A DNA stretch of 64,000 bases, taken from positions 170,786 to 234,785 of the forward strand of contig CBFHTK010000004.1 in NCBI GenBank assembly GCA_965658745.1, read 5' to 3'. The position numbers and the translations under genes were made by a program. This document shows, in pieces, positions 17,600 through 26,749 of this stretch (positions are counted from its first letter, which is position 1; each line of letters begins with the position of its first letter). The notes under the pieces are model-generated. The model searched no databases. It was not told the DNA's origin and saw only the letters and a program-made list of their open reading frames with translations. The stretch is from JAHDFB01 sp965658745 (GTDB lineage Bacteria > Bacteroidota > Bacteroidia > Chitinophagales > Saprospiraceae).

Positions 17600-18745
17600 T
17601 TAGCTACTAGTAAGCATGATTTCTTTGAGTACTTTTATAACCTGATCTGCCTCCTCAATTGTGTTCAGATGTGAAAAAGAAAACCTAATGGTAATTCTAT
17701 CGCTATTAGGATCAAGTGCCGCCAAGACATGGGAACCTGTGTTGGTTCCCGAGCTACAGGCACTTCCTGCTGACGAACATATCTTGTGTATGTCAAGATT
17801 GTAGATGAGCATTTCATTTTTTGGTGAAGAAGGGAATGAAACGCTTAATATATGATATAATCCCTCATCGTGCTGAGTTCCATTGATTTTTACATCCGGA
17901 ATTGCTTGCAACAGTTCCTTACGGAAATATTTGCGTAGTTTAGTTATTTCAGTTTTTCTTGATTCCATGTCTTGCAAGGCAAGCTCGAAGGCTTTTGCAA
18001 AACCTGCTATACCGTAAATATTCTCTGTTCCTGCACGCATATTCCGTTCTTGAGCACCACCGAGCATGTAGGGAGGTATCATATGGTCTCCATTAATATA
18101 CATAAATGCAATTCCTTTCGGTCCATGCATTTTATGAGCTGTTCCTGAAAGATAATCCACACCTAAGTCATTTACATTTACTGGAAATTTTCCTAGGACT
18201 TGAACAGCATCCGTATGAACTAATCCACCATGTTCATGCGTTATTGCTGTTATTTCTTTAATTGGATTAATGGTTCCAATTTCATTGTTTCCATACATAA
18301 GTGAAACTAGTGTTTTGGGACCTGAACTCATAATTGATTTAAGTTGATTTAGATCCACGCTACCATCTGACTTTACATCAAGCATAACGACTTCAACTTC
18401 TTGATTATCAGCGTATGATTTGCAGGTGTTGAGTACACAAGGATGTTCAATTGGACTTGAAATAATCCGCTTGATCTTATGTGTGCGAATCGCTTGGTGA
18501 ATGATGGTATTATTCGATTCAGTAGCAGAAGATGTAAAGAATACTTCACCAATGGAGGCTTGGATACCCTCTGCAATTGTTCTCCTTGCTTGCTCAATTT
18601 TCGCTCTTGCATTCCGCCCCTGAGAATGTATCGAAGAAGGATTCCCTGACAAGCTAGTCATTGCTTGTGTCATCTCCTCCACGACTTCGGGTAGTAGGGG
18701 AGTCGTAGCAGCATTATCGAAATAGATATGGTCACTTGTTGACAT
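17600..18745 (-). CDS. Cysteine desulfurase (IscS/NifS-like)
   Basis: PLP enzyme that removes sulfur from cysteine for Fe-S clusters and thio-cofactors. YFDNAATTPLLPEV starts the family; the PLP Lys is K205 in SGTAHKMHGPKG; the catalytic Cys is C330 in SSAGSACSSG, inside the long mobile loop of group I enzymes. RAGTENIYGIAGFAKA is also conserved. Length of 381 aa is normal. It lies 36 bases after glmM and 13 bases before ribD. No IscU/SufU scaffold is next to it, although ferredoxin and IscX genes occur 20 kb away, so whether it serves Fe-S assembly or tRNA thiolation is open. Confidence 0.92.
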   Translation of the reverse strand: MSTSDHIYFDNAATTPLLPEVVEEMTQAMTSLSGNPSSIHSQGRNARAKIEQARRTIAEGIQASIGEVFFTSSATESNNTIIHQAIRTHKIKRIISSPIEHPCVLNTCKSYADNQEVEVVMLDVKSDGSVDLNQLKSIMSSGPKTLVSLMYGNNEIGTINPIKEITAITHEHGGLVHTDAVQVLGKFPVNVNDLGVDYLSGTAHKMHGPKGIAFMYINGDHMIPPYMLGGAQERNMRAGTENIYGIAGFAKAFELALQDMESRKTEITKLRKYFRKELLQAIPDVKINGTQHDEGLYHILSVSFPSSPKNEMLIYNLDIHKICSSAGSACSSGTNTGSHVLAALDPNSDRITIRFSFSHLNTIEEADQVIKVLKEIMLTSS

Positions 18746-18781
18746 TATTACGTTGCTTTTGTATTTATTCTTATTAGAGGA

Positions 18782-20143
18782 TTAAATCAGTGCTTTGATT
18801 TTTTGGACAAGTTCGTCTGCCTTTGCTTTCGTTTTTGATTCAGCGTAAATTCGAATGATTGGTTCTGTATTCGATTTTCGTAGATGAACCCATTCTTGAT
18901 CAAATATGATTTTGACTCCATCAATAGTTGAAACCTCTTCACTAGCGAAATGTTGAGCCATTTTATATAAAATAGCATCAACGTCTATGCCAGGTGCAAG
19001 GTCAATTTTATCTTTTGTCATTTCATAGAATGGAAGTCCAGCTTTGATATCGAGTATACTTTTACCTGATTTAGCCATGTAACTAAGCATCAAAGCTATA
19101 CCTACTAAGGCATCCCGACCGTAGTGCAAGGATGGTAAAATTACACCTCCATTGCCTTCACCACCGATGACGGCGTTTACTTCTTTCATTTTGTTAACAA
19201 CATTAACCTCGCCTACAGCAGCAGCGTGATAAGGAACTCCATGCCTGTCACTAATATCTCGAAGAGCAAGAGTAGAGGAGAGGTTACTTACCGTTGGTCC
19301 TTTTTGTATGGACAATATATAGTCTGCAATGGCAACAAGAGTATACTCTTCTCCAAACATAGTTCCATCACTATTCATGAATGCAAGACGGTCGACATCA
19401 GGGTCAACTGCAATTCCTAGATCAGCTTTACTTTCTTTGATAGCTTTGGCAAGATCTTGAAGGTGTTCCTCTTTTGGTTCTGGATTGTGAGCAAACTGAC
19501 CGTTTACGACTTCGTTTATTAGTTTGTAACTAACACCGAGACGATCTAATAAAGGAGGAATTGAAAGTGCACCAGTTGAGTTTATACAGTCTACAATCAC
19601 GTGAAATTTTGCTTCACGAATGGAATTTTCATCAACCAAATCAAGTGCTAGAATATGGTCAATGTGTTCAGACATATAGTTAACAGACTCGATTTTCCCC
19701 AACTCATGAACTTCAGCAAATAAGAGTGATCCTTCAGCAATGTACTTTAAAAGTAGTGTGCCTGTTGCTGCAGAAATAAACTCACCTTTAGAATTCAGAA
19801 ATTTAAGTGCATTCCACTGTCCAGGATTATGAGAAGCTGTAATGATAATTCCAGCCGAAGCCTTAAGGTCAGTAACAGCCATTTCCACTGTGGGTGTCGT
19901 AGATAATCCCAAATCAATGACATCTAGACCCATCGAAATCAATGTATTATTGACAAGACCCGCTACCATAGGGCCGGATATGCGACCGTCCCTGCCAACT
20001 ACTACCTTCCTACCTTTATCTTGTTCTAGAATGAACTTAGCGAAGGCTGCAGTACACTCGACAATGTCTAAAGCTGTTAGATTATTATTGTAATTACCAC
20101 CGATGGTACCTCTGATACCTGAAATCGACTTAATTAAACTCAT
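18782..20143 (-). CDS. glmM: Phosphoglucosamine mutase (phosphohexomutase family)
   Basis: Phosphohexomutase converting glucosamine 6-phosphate to glucosamine 1-phosphate for peptidoglycan and LPS precursors. The start SISGIRGTIGG is family-typical. The active-site Ser is Ser104 in TASHNPGQWNALK; the Mg loop is DPDVDRLAF near residue 246; the sugar loop is GEGNGG; the phosphate-binding loop is RKSNTEPIIRIY near the C-terminus. Length of 453 aa is normal. GlmM and phosphomannomutases are hard to separate by eye; GlmM is the usual assignment of the Bacteroidota form with GQWNALKF. It opens a four-gene reverse run. Confidence 0.85.
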   Translation of the reverse strand: MSLIKSISGIRGTIGGNYNNNLTALDIVECTAAFAKFILEQDKGRKVVVGRDGRISGPMVAGLVNNTLISMGLDVIDLGLSTTPTVEMAVTDLKASAGIIITASHNPGQWNALKFLNSKGEFISAATGTLLLKYIAEGSLLFAEVHELGKIESVNYMSEHIDHILALDLVDENSIREAKFHVIVDCINSTGALSIPPLLDRLGVSYKLINEVVNGQFAHNPEPKEEHLQDLAKAIKESKADLGIAVDPDVDRLAFMNSDGTMFGEEYTLVAIADYILSIQKGPTVSNLSSTLALRDISDRHGVPYHAAAVGEVNVVNKMKEVNAVIGGEGNGGVILPSLHYGRDALVGIALMLSYMAKSGKSILDIKAGLPFYEMTKDKIDLAPGIDVDAILYKMAQHFASEEVSTIDGVKIIFDQEWVHLRKSNTEPIIRIYAESKTKAKADELVQKIKALI

Positions 20144-20217
20144 ATTACACTTATTTTTAACATCAATATTACTTATATTTTCAGAATAGTTTTTATAGTT
20201 TGGAGCTTTAATAGATT

Positions 20218-20802
20218 ATGCTAGAATTACTGCAACAAGTTGACACGAGTATTTTTGAGTTGATTAATCAAGGGATGTCAAATGATCTCTTTGATAAACT
20301 GATGCCATGGATTCGGGAGAAACTATTCTGGGTGCCTTTATATGTCTTTCTGATACTTGTGGTCGTAATTCGTTTTCGCAAGTATGCTTACATGGTAATC
20401 CTTACCGCTATTTTGACTGTCGTCATTGCAGATCAATTGAGTTCACACGTGATCAAGCCGACCGCCCAAAGAACAAGACCATGCAATGAACTAGCACTTC
20501 AGGCTCAAATTAATGTTTTGGCTCCATGTAGTGGATCATTCAGTTTTACTAGTTCTCACGCAGTTAATCACTTTGCCGTTGCTGCTTTTTTTATCGCATT
20601 GCTTGGTGAGACCAATAGGAGATATAGGATACTATGGCTTTGGGCCGCCTCAATTGCATTTGCTCAAGTATATGTAGGACTTCATTACCCGTTCGACGTT
20701 TTTATCGGAGGGCTCCTTGGTGTATCAATAGGGTTTTTATGCTACCAAATGTTATTGGTTTTCTATTTAAAAAAAGTACCAGACTTCCGAGTACGACATT
20801 AA
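20218..20802 (+). CDS. PAP2-family membrane phosphatase
   Basis: 194-aa integral membrane phosphatase of the PAP2 (type 2 phosphatidic acid phosphatase) family, acting on lipid phosphates such as undecaprenyl pyrophosphate or phosphatidylglycerol phosphate at the membrane surface. All three motifs are present: KPTAQRTRP (KxxxxxxRP), SSHA (the PSGH equivalent with catalytic His), and VYVGLHYPFDV (SRxxxxxHxxxD-like, with His and Asp). Five or six membrane helices separate them. It is divergent from glmM over only 74 bases. Its substrate is unknown. Confidence 0.88.
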   Translation: MLELLQQVDTSIFELINQGMSNDLFDKLMPWIREKLFWVPLYVFLILVVVIRFRKYAYMVILTAILTVVIADQLSSHVIKPTAQRTRPCNELALQAQINVLAPCSGSFSFTSSHAVNHFAVAAFFIALLGETNRRYRILWLWAASIAFAQVYVGLHYPFDVFIGGLLGVSIGFLCYQMLLVFYLKKVPDFRVRH

Positions 20803-20935
20803 TTGTCAATTTTACCCAGAATTAGCACTTTTATCTGTCCAAAAGTTTTCAGCTACGTCAAATATTACTATTTTGAACCCTTGTTTAGGATTGGTAGTCA
20901 GTCCTAAGATATTATAGATATAAATCAATGGCCAA

Positions 20936-23900
20936 ATGCGCGTGAAATTAACCAGAACTCTTTTATTATCAAGTGTCTTTTTTATACTCATCTTAGGGCT
21001 TCAAGCCCAAAATGGAGAAAGTCATGTTAAGTATTCGAAAGGTACATATTTGGGAAAGTCTTCCCCACTTTCAAGTTGGAAGTTTAAAGAAAAAGAATAT
21101 ACAAACGTTGCAGAAAAGAGAGCTGCATGGAAAAAGGATATCAAAGGTATTCCAAATTTTGGAGATCGAGGAAATGCTGTCCGTTCTGATGCAGACCACA
21201 TTTTACCGAAAAATGGAGACCCATTAGTAAAGGCTCAAACTCAGTTTTCAAAGCAGAAGTCAATGGCTGACGAAATTACTATTTTACAGGATTACGATGC
21301 GATAGACTTCGATGAAGCACAAATATGGCCTCCAGATTGTAACGGAGACATCGGGCTGAATTACTATGTGGAAGGAACCAACGGTGGTGGTGGTTCAGTA
21401 ATTCACATATACGACAAAGATACTGGAGAGTTAGTTGAATCGACAACGACGACGCCATTATGGGCGGAACTAGGAACAGATCCAGTTGGTGATATTTACG
21501 TTTATTTTGATCGTTTTGAAAATAGATGGGTTATTGCTGAGATTACTTTCAGTTCAATTCTGATGGCGGTTTCAGAGTCTGATGACCCACTAGGCTCTTA
21601 CAATGCTTACGAGTTTTTCACACAAGGCCTACCTGATTATCCAAAATTTGGAAACTGGGATGATGCATATTACATTACAACAAACGAGTTCAATGGTTTC
21701 AATCCGATCTACGCATTAGATAAAGAGGACTTACTAACTGGAGCTAATGATGTAGATATTATAATTTTCGATCCGATTCCAAAATGGGGTAATGGATCAA
21801 TTGAAACGAATACTCCGATAAACTTCGAAGGTACAATCTTGCCAAATGAGAATACACCATTTGCGGCATTTAGAATGTATGATGATGAGTGGCCAGGAGG
21901 CGGGCAAGATAGATTGGAGTACTACCAATTTACACCAGATTTCGATGATCCAGACAATTCCACTTTTGACGGACCTTTTGATATCAATTTAGCTCCGTTT
22001 GAATCCAATCTTTGTGGCTATGGACTTTTTGACTGTTTAGAGCAGCCGGATGGATCACTGGTTTCAGCTATTCATACGGTTATTATGAATAAGATTCAAT
22101 ACAGAAATTTTGGAGATTATGAATCCATATTGCTCAATTTTTCTGTTGATGTTACAGGGTCAGATGTTGCTGGAGTACGATGGGTGGAATTGAGAAAAGA
22201 ATCAGACTCTGGTTGGAATTTATACCAAGAAGGAACAATGAACCTTGAAGATGGAGTATCACGTTTTATGGGTACAATAACTCAAGATTCGAAAGGTAAT
22301 ATACTTTTGGCATATTCTACGGTTAGTCCTGACGATTTTCTGGGAGTAGCATTGACAGGAAGAAGAGTTTCTGATGAACTAGGAGTTATGTCTTTCCAAG
22401 AAACTACCCTGATAGATGGACAATCGAATAATCCAGTCGCAAGATGGGGTGATTATTTTTCAATCACGCTTGACCCTCAGAATGATGTCACATTTTGGTT
22501 GACGAGCGAGTACATGCCTGAAGATACTGATTGGGCTACGAGGGTTACAGCAATGAGCATTCGACGTGATAGCATTGATGCCCAAGTCTCTGCTATTCTT
22601 ACACCAAAATCAGGTGCTGGCCTTACGGCTGCTGAAGAAGTGTCCATTAGAATAACAAACCCTGGTTATAAGGCAATTGAAAACGTGCCATATGGATTTA
22701 TGTTTGAAGGTGACGTCATAGAAACTGGCATCGTTGAAGAAGTACTTGAACCACTTGAAAGTGTTGAGAGAACATTTACCACAACTGTCGACATGAGTGC
22801 TTTAGGTACATATAACCTAAAAGCATACACCTACATGGAAGATGATGAGAATATTGATAATGATACTATTCGAAGCTTTGTGAAGAACATAGCCAATTTA
22901 GACATTGAAACTTCCTTGGCAATGAATCCGACCTTCAGTTGTTCTGAAGAGCAAGATTTTTCTGCTATTTACACTAACGTTGGTTTTGACACGATTGTAA
23001 GTTTCGATGCTCAGCTATATATTGATGATGTTCTTACTTTTACTATTCCTTGGGAAGGTACGTTGTTGCCAAATGAAAGTACAACGGTATTGTTTGAAAG
23101 CGTAATGACTCCGACGGGCGTCAGTATAATTCGCTTTTCTTTAACAAATCCAAACGGCGGAGAAGATCAAATTGCTGATAATAATGATGCAGAGTTTGAA
23201 TATGATAAGTTAGCAGATGGAATCAATGCAAATCTAAGTTTTCAGAGTGACGGTTTTCCAACTGAAACTTCGTGGGAGATCGTTGATGCAAGTGGAATGG
23301 TAATATATGAAGGTGGCGGTTATTCAGGTATTAATGCATCCGAAGATATTGATCTGTGTTTTGAAGAAGCATGCTATGAGTTTAGACTTTTTGATTCATT
23401 TGGAGATGGATGGGGAGGTTCTCAAACTGCATTTCTTGAGTTAACTCAGGATGATGGTATTAAAGCACTAGTCTTAGATAATACTAGTTTTGGAGACCTT
23501 TGGACGCAGGAATTCTGCCTGCCGGTGAGTTGTGATCTAGATGTTGAAGTAGAGTATGAAGATGCAACAGGTCCCAATGTAGATGATGCAGCGATTTTTA
23601 TTAATTTTCCTGCGGGCAACGAGCAAACAATGTATTCGATTGATGGTGGGGTGACATTTCAATCTAGTCCATTATTTACTAATCTTGTTCAAGGAGATTA
23701 TGACATTGTAGTTATGGATTCATTCGGATGTACTTATGAAGATACTATTAACGTTATTGTAGGCCAGAAAGACCTAGAATCAAGCTATAGTTTCACCATT
23801 AATCCTAACCCTAGTTTCGGAATGATTAGACTTGAGTTGGAAGGTTATGATGGCCCCAACGAGTTGCGTGCTACTATAATAAATATGCAGGGACAAAAAG

Positions 23901-24037
23901 TTAGCTCTCATCAGATTTCTAAGTTTTCTGATGGATATAAGTCAACGATCTTCATTCCAAATCTACCTAATGGACAATATTACGTTAGTATTGAAGACGA
24001 TACATTTAGAGAATTGAAAACATTCATTAAGCAATAA
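20936..24037 (+). CDS. Large secreted protein with T9SS sorting domain
   Basis: 1033-aa extracellular protein. A signal peptide (LLSSVFFILILGLQAQ) is followed by a long region with a beta-propeller-like look (repeated W-G-D-Y and D-P-x-G-S-Y-N-A-Y blocks; PKFGNWDDAYYITTN, ARWGDYFSITLDPQ). After about residue 545 come Ig/CARDB-like segments (SIRITNPGYKAIENVPYG, NVGFDTIVSFDAQLYID), then a GDGWGG module (residues about 815-865). The last roughly 80 residues form a type A T9SS sorting domain (NPNPSFGMIRLEL, MQGQKV, LPNGQYYVSIE). Exported through the type IX system and anchored or released at the surface. No catalytic motif is seen. A strong terminator follows. Confidence 0.85.
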   Translation: MRVKLTRTLLLSSVFFILILGLQAQNGESHVKYSKGTYLGKSSPLSSWKFKEKEYTNVAEKRAAWKKDIKGIPNFGDRGNAVRSDADHILPKNGDPLVKAQTQFSKQKSMADEITILQDYDAIDFDEAQIWPPDCNGDIGLNYYVEGTNGGGGSVIHIYDKDTGELVESTTTTPLWAELGTDPVGDIYVYFDRFENRWVIAEITFSSILMAVSESDDPLGSYNAYEFFTQGLPDYPKFGNWDDAYYITTNEFNGFNPIYALDKEDLLTGANDVDIIIFDPIPKWGNGSIETNTPINFEGTILPNENTPFAAFRMYDDEWPGGGQDRLEYYQFTPDFDDPDNSTFDGPFDINLAPFESNLCGYGLFDCLEQPDGSLVSAIHTVIMNKIQYRNFGDYESILLNFSVDVTGSDVAGVRWVELRKESDSGWNLYQEGTMNLEDGVSRFMGTITQDSKGNILLAYSTVSPDDFLGVALTGRRVSDELGVMSFQETTLIDGQSNNPVARWGDYFSITLDPQNDVTFWLTSEYMPEDTDWATRVTAMSIRRDSIDAQVSAILTPKSGAGLTAAEEVSIRITNPGYKAIENVPYGFMFEGDVIETGIVEEVLEPLESVERTFTTTVDMSALGTYNLKAYTYMEDDENIDNDTIRSFVKNIANLDIETSLAMNPTFSCSEEQDFSAIYTNVGFDTIVSFDAQLYIDDVLTFTIPWEGTLLPNESTTVLFESVMTPTGVSIIRFSLTNPNGGEDQIADNNDAEFEYDKLADGINANLSFQSDGFPTETSWEIVDASGMVIYEGGGYSGINASEDIDLCFEEACYEFRLFDSFGDGWGGSQTAFLELTQDDGIKALVLDNTSFGDLWTQEFCLPVSCDLDVEVEYEDATGPNVDDAAIFINFPAGNEQTMYSIDGGVTFQSSPLFTNLVQGDYDIVVMDSFGCTYEDTINVIVGQKDLESSYSFTINPNPSFGMIRLELEGYDGPNELRATIINMQGQKVSSHQISKFSDGYKSTIFIPNLPNGQYYVSIEDDTFRELKTFIKQ

Positions 24038-24077
24038 TGAGCTAGAATAAAAAATAGAATTATCTAGAATGCTAAGT

Positions 24078-24112
24078 AGGTTGTTGAAAGAGATCAACAA
24101 CCTATTTTTATT
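24078..24112 (+). terminator. Rho-independent terminator after the T9SS cargo gene
   Basis: AGGTTGTTGA and TCAACAACCT form a perfect 10-bp stem with a 6-base loop, followed by ATTTTTATTT. It lies between the cargo gene and folD. The hairpin sits inside the upstream extension of the folD reading frame, which argues for the internal folD ATG. Confidence 0.85.
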
Positions 24113-24137
24113 TAATTTTGTAATAAAAGGTACTCAA

Positions 24138-25016
24138 ATGAAAATTATCGATGGCAAAGGTCTCGCCGAAAAGATTAAGCTAGAGTTAAAATCAGAGGTT
24201 GAACAGATTAGAGCTGAGAATGGGAATATACCACATTTAGCTGCAGTTCTTATAGGTGATAGTCCTGCAAGTGCTTCTTACGTGCGAAATAAAGTACGAT
24301 TTTGCGAAGGAGCAGGTTTTGAATCTACATTGATCAGAAAAGATGAGAGTATTACAGAGTCTGAGCTATTGGAGATTATTCAAGATCTTAACGAGAATGA
24401 TGACATTGATGGTTTTATAGTTCAATTACCTTTACCTGATCATATTGACGAGAATAAGGTAACAATGGCTATAGACCCGAAGAAAGATGTTGATGGTTTT
24501 CATCCAACCAATATTGGTAAAATGGTTCAAGGACTTGACAGTTTTCTTCCTGCAACGCCTTATGGCATTATGACTATGTTGGAACGATATGGTATTGAAA
24601 CAAGTGGAAAACATTGTGTAGTTGTAGGTAGAAGTAATATTGTAGGTACTCCTATGAGTATTTTGCTTTCGCGAAAAAGTAATCCTGGAAACTGCACGGT
24701 AACTCTGACGCATTCGCGAACGAAAGACATTGGAGAAGAAACTCGTAGAGCCGACATTTTGATTGCCGCGATAGGTATTCCCAATTTTGTTAGTGCTGGA
24801 ATGGTAAAGGAAGGAGCTGTTATAATTGATGTTGGTATAAATAGAGTAGAAGATGATACAAGAAAGAGAGGTTATAGATTAGTTGGAGATGTTGATTATG
24901 ATGATGTATCAAAGAAGGCCTCTTTTATGACCCCTGTCCCAGGAGGCGTTGGACCTATGACAGTCACGGCATTGATGATGAACACACTCAAGGCTGCAAA
25001 ACTCAAAACGAGCTAG
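24138..25016 (+). CDS. folD: Methylenetetrahydrofolate dehydrogenase/cyclohydrolase
   Basis: Bifunctional one-carbon enzyme interconverting methylene-, methenyl- and 10-formyl-tetrahydrofolate. Family signatures are ASASYVRNKVRFCEGAGF (with the catalytic Lys in SYVxxK), DGFIVQLPLPDHI, DPKKDVDGFHPTN and PCTPYGI in the form PATPYGI, and VVVGRSNIVGTPMSILL for NADP binding; PVPGGVGPMTVTALM is near the end. I chose the ATG at 24138 (292 aa), because the family starts MxIIDGK and the longer frame begins within a terminator. A TAATTTTG box (24113-24120) could be its -7 element. Odd point: PATPYG lacks the usual Cys of PCTP. It precedes prmA by 9 bases. Confidence 0.95.
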   Translation: MKIIDGKGLAEKIKLELKSEVEQIRAENGNIPHLAAVLIGDSPASASYVRNKVRFCEGAGFESTLIRKDESITESELLEIIQDLNENDDIDGFIVQLPLPDHIDENKVTMAIDPKKDVDGFHPTNIGKMVQGLDSFLPATPYGIMTMLERYGIETSGKHCVVVGRSNIVGTPMSILLSRKSNPGNCTVTLTHSRTKDIGEETRRADILIAAIGIPNFVSAGMVKEGAVIIDVGINRVEDDTRKRGYRLVGDVDYDDVSKKASFMTPVPGGVGPMTVTALMMNTLKAAKLKTS

Positions 25017-25025
25017 ATTCATATC

Positions 25026-25847
25026 ATGGGGTATTCTAAACTTAGTTTTAATCTTGATGTGAATGCGGATGCAGAAGTGGTTTCTGCTTTATTGCATTAT
25101 CACGGTGTGGAGGCTATCTGGGAAGATGAGGATTTCCTTCATGCATATTTTGAGGATTTGAAAATTGAATCAGAAGATCAAATCAACGAAATTGTTGAGG
25201 ATCTTAAGCCTTATATTTTGGATTATTCTAAATCCAAGGATAAGCAAGTGAATTGGAATAAGGAATGGGAGAGTAACTTTAGCCCAGTTGAAGTTGATCA
25301 AACATGTTTTATCTATGCCAATTTTCACGAGAAGAAAGACGGGTTTGAACATTATATCAGGATAGCACCAAAAATGGCTTTCGGTACTGGTCATCATGAA
25401 ACCACTTATATGATGATTCAAGCAATGCGAGAGCTTGATTTAGTGGATAGAGAAGTGCTAGATTTGGGTTGTGGAACTGGAATCTTAGCAGTTTATGCAA
25501 AGCAAAGAGGAGCAGGTCATGTCGACGCAATTGATATCGAAATAGAATCTTACAAAAATAGCATCGAGCATGCTGCGCTAAACAACGTTTCCTTCAACGT
25601 TATTCACGGTTCTGTCGAAAACGTACCTGACAGGAAATATGGCCTTGTACTAGCTAATATAAACAGACACGTTCTTCTCACGTATGCGGAGCAAATTATA
25701 GCAATGCTATCGGAAGGAGGCACATTACTTGTAAGCGGTATTCTTCTCGAAGATGAGAAGCTAATCAAGCAGGCTTATTCTGCACTGAGGGAGTTAAGTC
25801 TTCAAAGAAGAGGCAAGTGGACTTGTTTCCAATTTTCACAAAGGTAA
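25026..25847 (+). CDS. prmA: Ribosomal protein L11 methyltransferase
   Basis: SAM-dependent enzyme trimethylating ribosomal protein L11. The N-terminal L11-recognition domain (residues 1-100) is followed by the linker IRIAPKMAFGTGHHETTYMM, diagnostic for PrmA, and the Rossmann core with motif I VLDLGCGTGILAVYA and the motif LANINRHVLL (the NPPY-equivalent, here ANIN as in PrmA). Length of 273 aa is typical of Bacteroidota. It is 9 bases after folD and presumably cotranscribed. Confidence 0.95.
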   Translation: MGYSKLSFNLDVNADAEVVSALLHYHGVEAIWEDEDFLHAYFEDLKIESEDQINEIVEDLKPYILDYSKSKDKQVNWNKEWESNFSPVEVDQTCFIYANFHEKKDGFEHYIRIAPKMAFGTGHHETTYMMIQAMRELDLVDREVLDLGCGTGILAVYAKQRGAGHVDAIDIEIESYKNSIEHAALNNVSFNVIHGSVENVPDRKYGLVLANINRHVLLTYAEQIIAMLSEGGTLLVSGILLEDEKLIKQAYSALRELSLQRRGKWTCFQFSQR

Positions 25848-25891
25848 AAGGTGTAAGTTTGCGCCGTTTTCAATATGAAATGTAATTGTTG

Positions 25892-26749
25892 ATGAAGATA
25901 AAAAAGTACTCGATAGATATTTTGAAACCTGATTGGCCTAAATGGAAGAAGTCAATAGCTAACTTTTTCCTGTTCAATCTACCTTTCCTGAAAATTCGAA
26001 AAGTAAATAGGATACTGAAAAAGCGCAGCAGACTAAGAGGAGGGGACTTTATCCAGCAAGTATGCAGTGATCTAGGTTTTGATTACAAAGTATATCATCC
26101 AGAAGAAATTCCTAAAACTGGGCCTGTAACCATGGTCGCAAATCACCCTGGAGGAGCAGATGTAGTTGGTACGATTGCTGGTTTGTGGGATTATCGTAAG
26201 GACATCCAAATTTTAGCCAATGAATTAATCTGTGTTGAACCCGTAGTGGATTTAGTCATTCCAGTAAATGTGATGAAGAAATCCAATAAAGTTGACGAAA
26301 GCTTGATCCATAAAGCATATCAGGCCGGTAAGATGGTTGTCTACTTTGCAGCGGGAAAGAATTCGCGATATAATGAGGAAGGTTTGTTGAGAGATAGGCG
26401 TTGGCGAACTAGTTTTCTAGATTTTGCATTCAAGTACAAAACTCCATTGCTTGTAATGCATATTGAAGCTAAAAACACAAAGCTTTTCTACTGGGTAAGT
26501 AATACTAGAGAGAAATTTGATGTTCTAAAGAAGATACCCTTAGAGAATATGTTTCAACTTAGGGAAATTATAAAGCAGAAAGGGAAAACGGTTGAACTAA
26601 ATCTTGCTAAATTAATTCCATTTGAAGAATGGTCTCAGTACTATAAAGAAGGTGATATAAAGGCAAATAGATTGCTAGCAGATCAATTGTACAATTTAGT
26701 ATATACAATGGACAAAGAAAACTATAGCTTACAATGGAACAAAGTATAA
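25892..26749 (+). CDS. PlsC-like acyltransferase, probable O-acyltransferase of amino-acid lipid synthesis
   Basis: 285-aa 1-acylglycerol-3-phosphate-acyltransferase-like protein at the inner membrane. The catalytic block is a variant NHxxxxD: MVANHPGGADVVG near residue 90; FAAGKNSRYNEEGLLRDRRWR corresponds to the second conserved acyltransferase block. I chose the ATG at 25892 over two TTG codons just before. The gene overlaps by 16 bases a GNAT-fold 'hemolysin' gene. In known systems (OlsA/OlsB, the bifunctional OlsF, and GlsA/GlsB of Bacteroides) such a pair makes N-acyl then O-acyl amino-acid lipids (ornithine, glycine or serine-glycine lipids). That role here is inferred from family and coupling; the amino acid is unknown. 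Confidence 0.75.
   Translation: MKIKKYSIDILKPDWPKWKKSIANFFLFNLPFLKIRKVNRILKKRSRLRGGDFIQQVCSDLGFDYKVYHPEEIPKTGPVTMVANHPGGADVVGTIAGLWDYRKDIQILANELICVEPVVDLVIPVNVMKKSNKVDESLIHKAYQAGKMVVYFAAGKNSRYNEEGLLRDRRWRTSFLDFAFKYKTPLLVMHIEAKNTKLFYWVSNTREKFDVLKKIPLENMFQLREIIKQKGKTVELNLAKLIPFEEWSQYYKEGDIKANRLLADQLYNLVYTMDKENYSLQWNKV

Noticed and set aside
24069..24137. Longer folD reading frame
   Set aside because: It starts inside a perfect terminator hairpin; the family starts at the internal ATG (24138).
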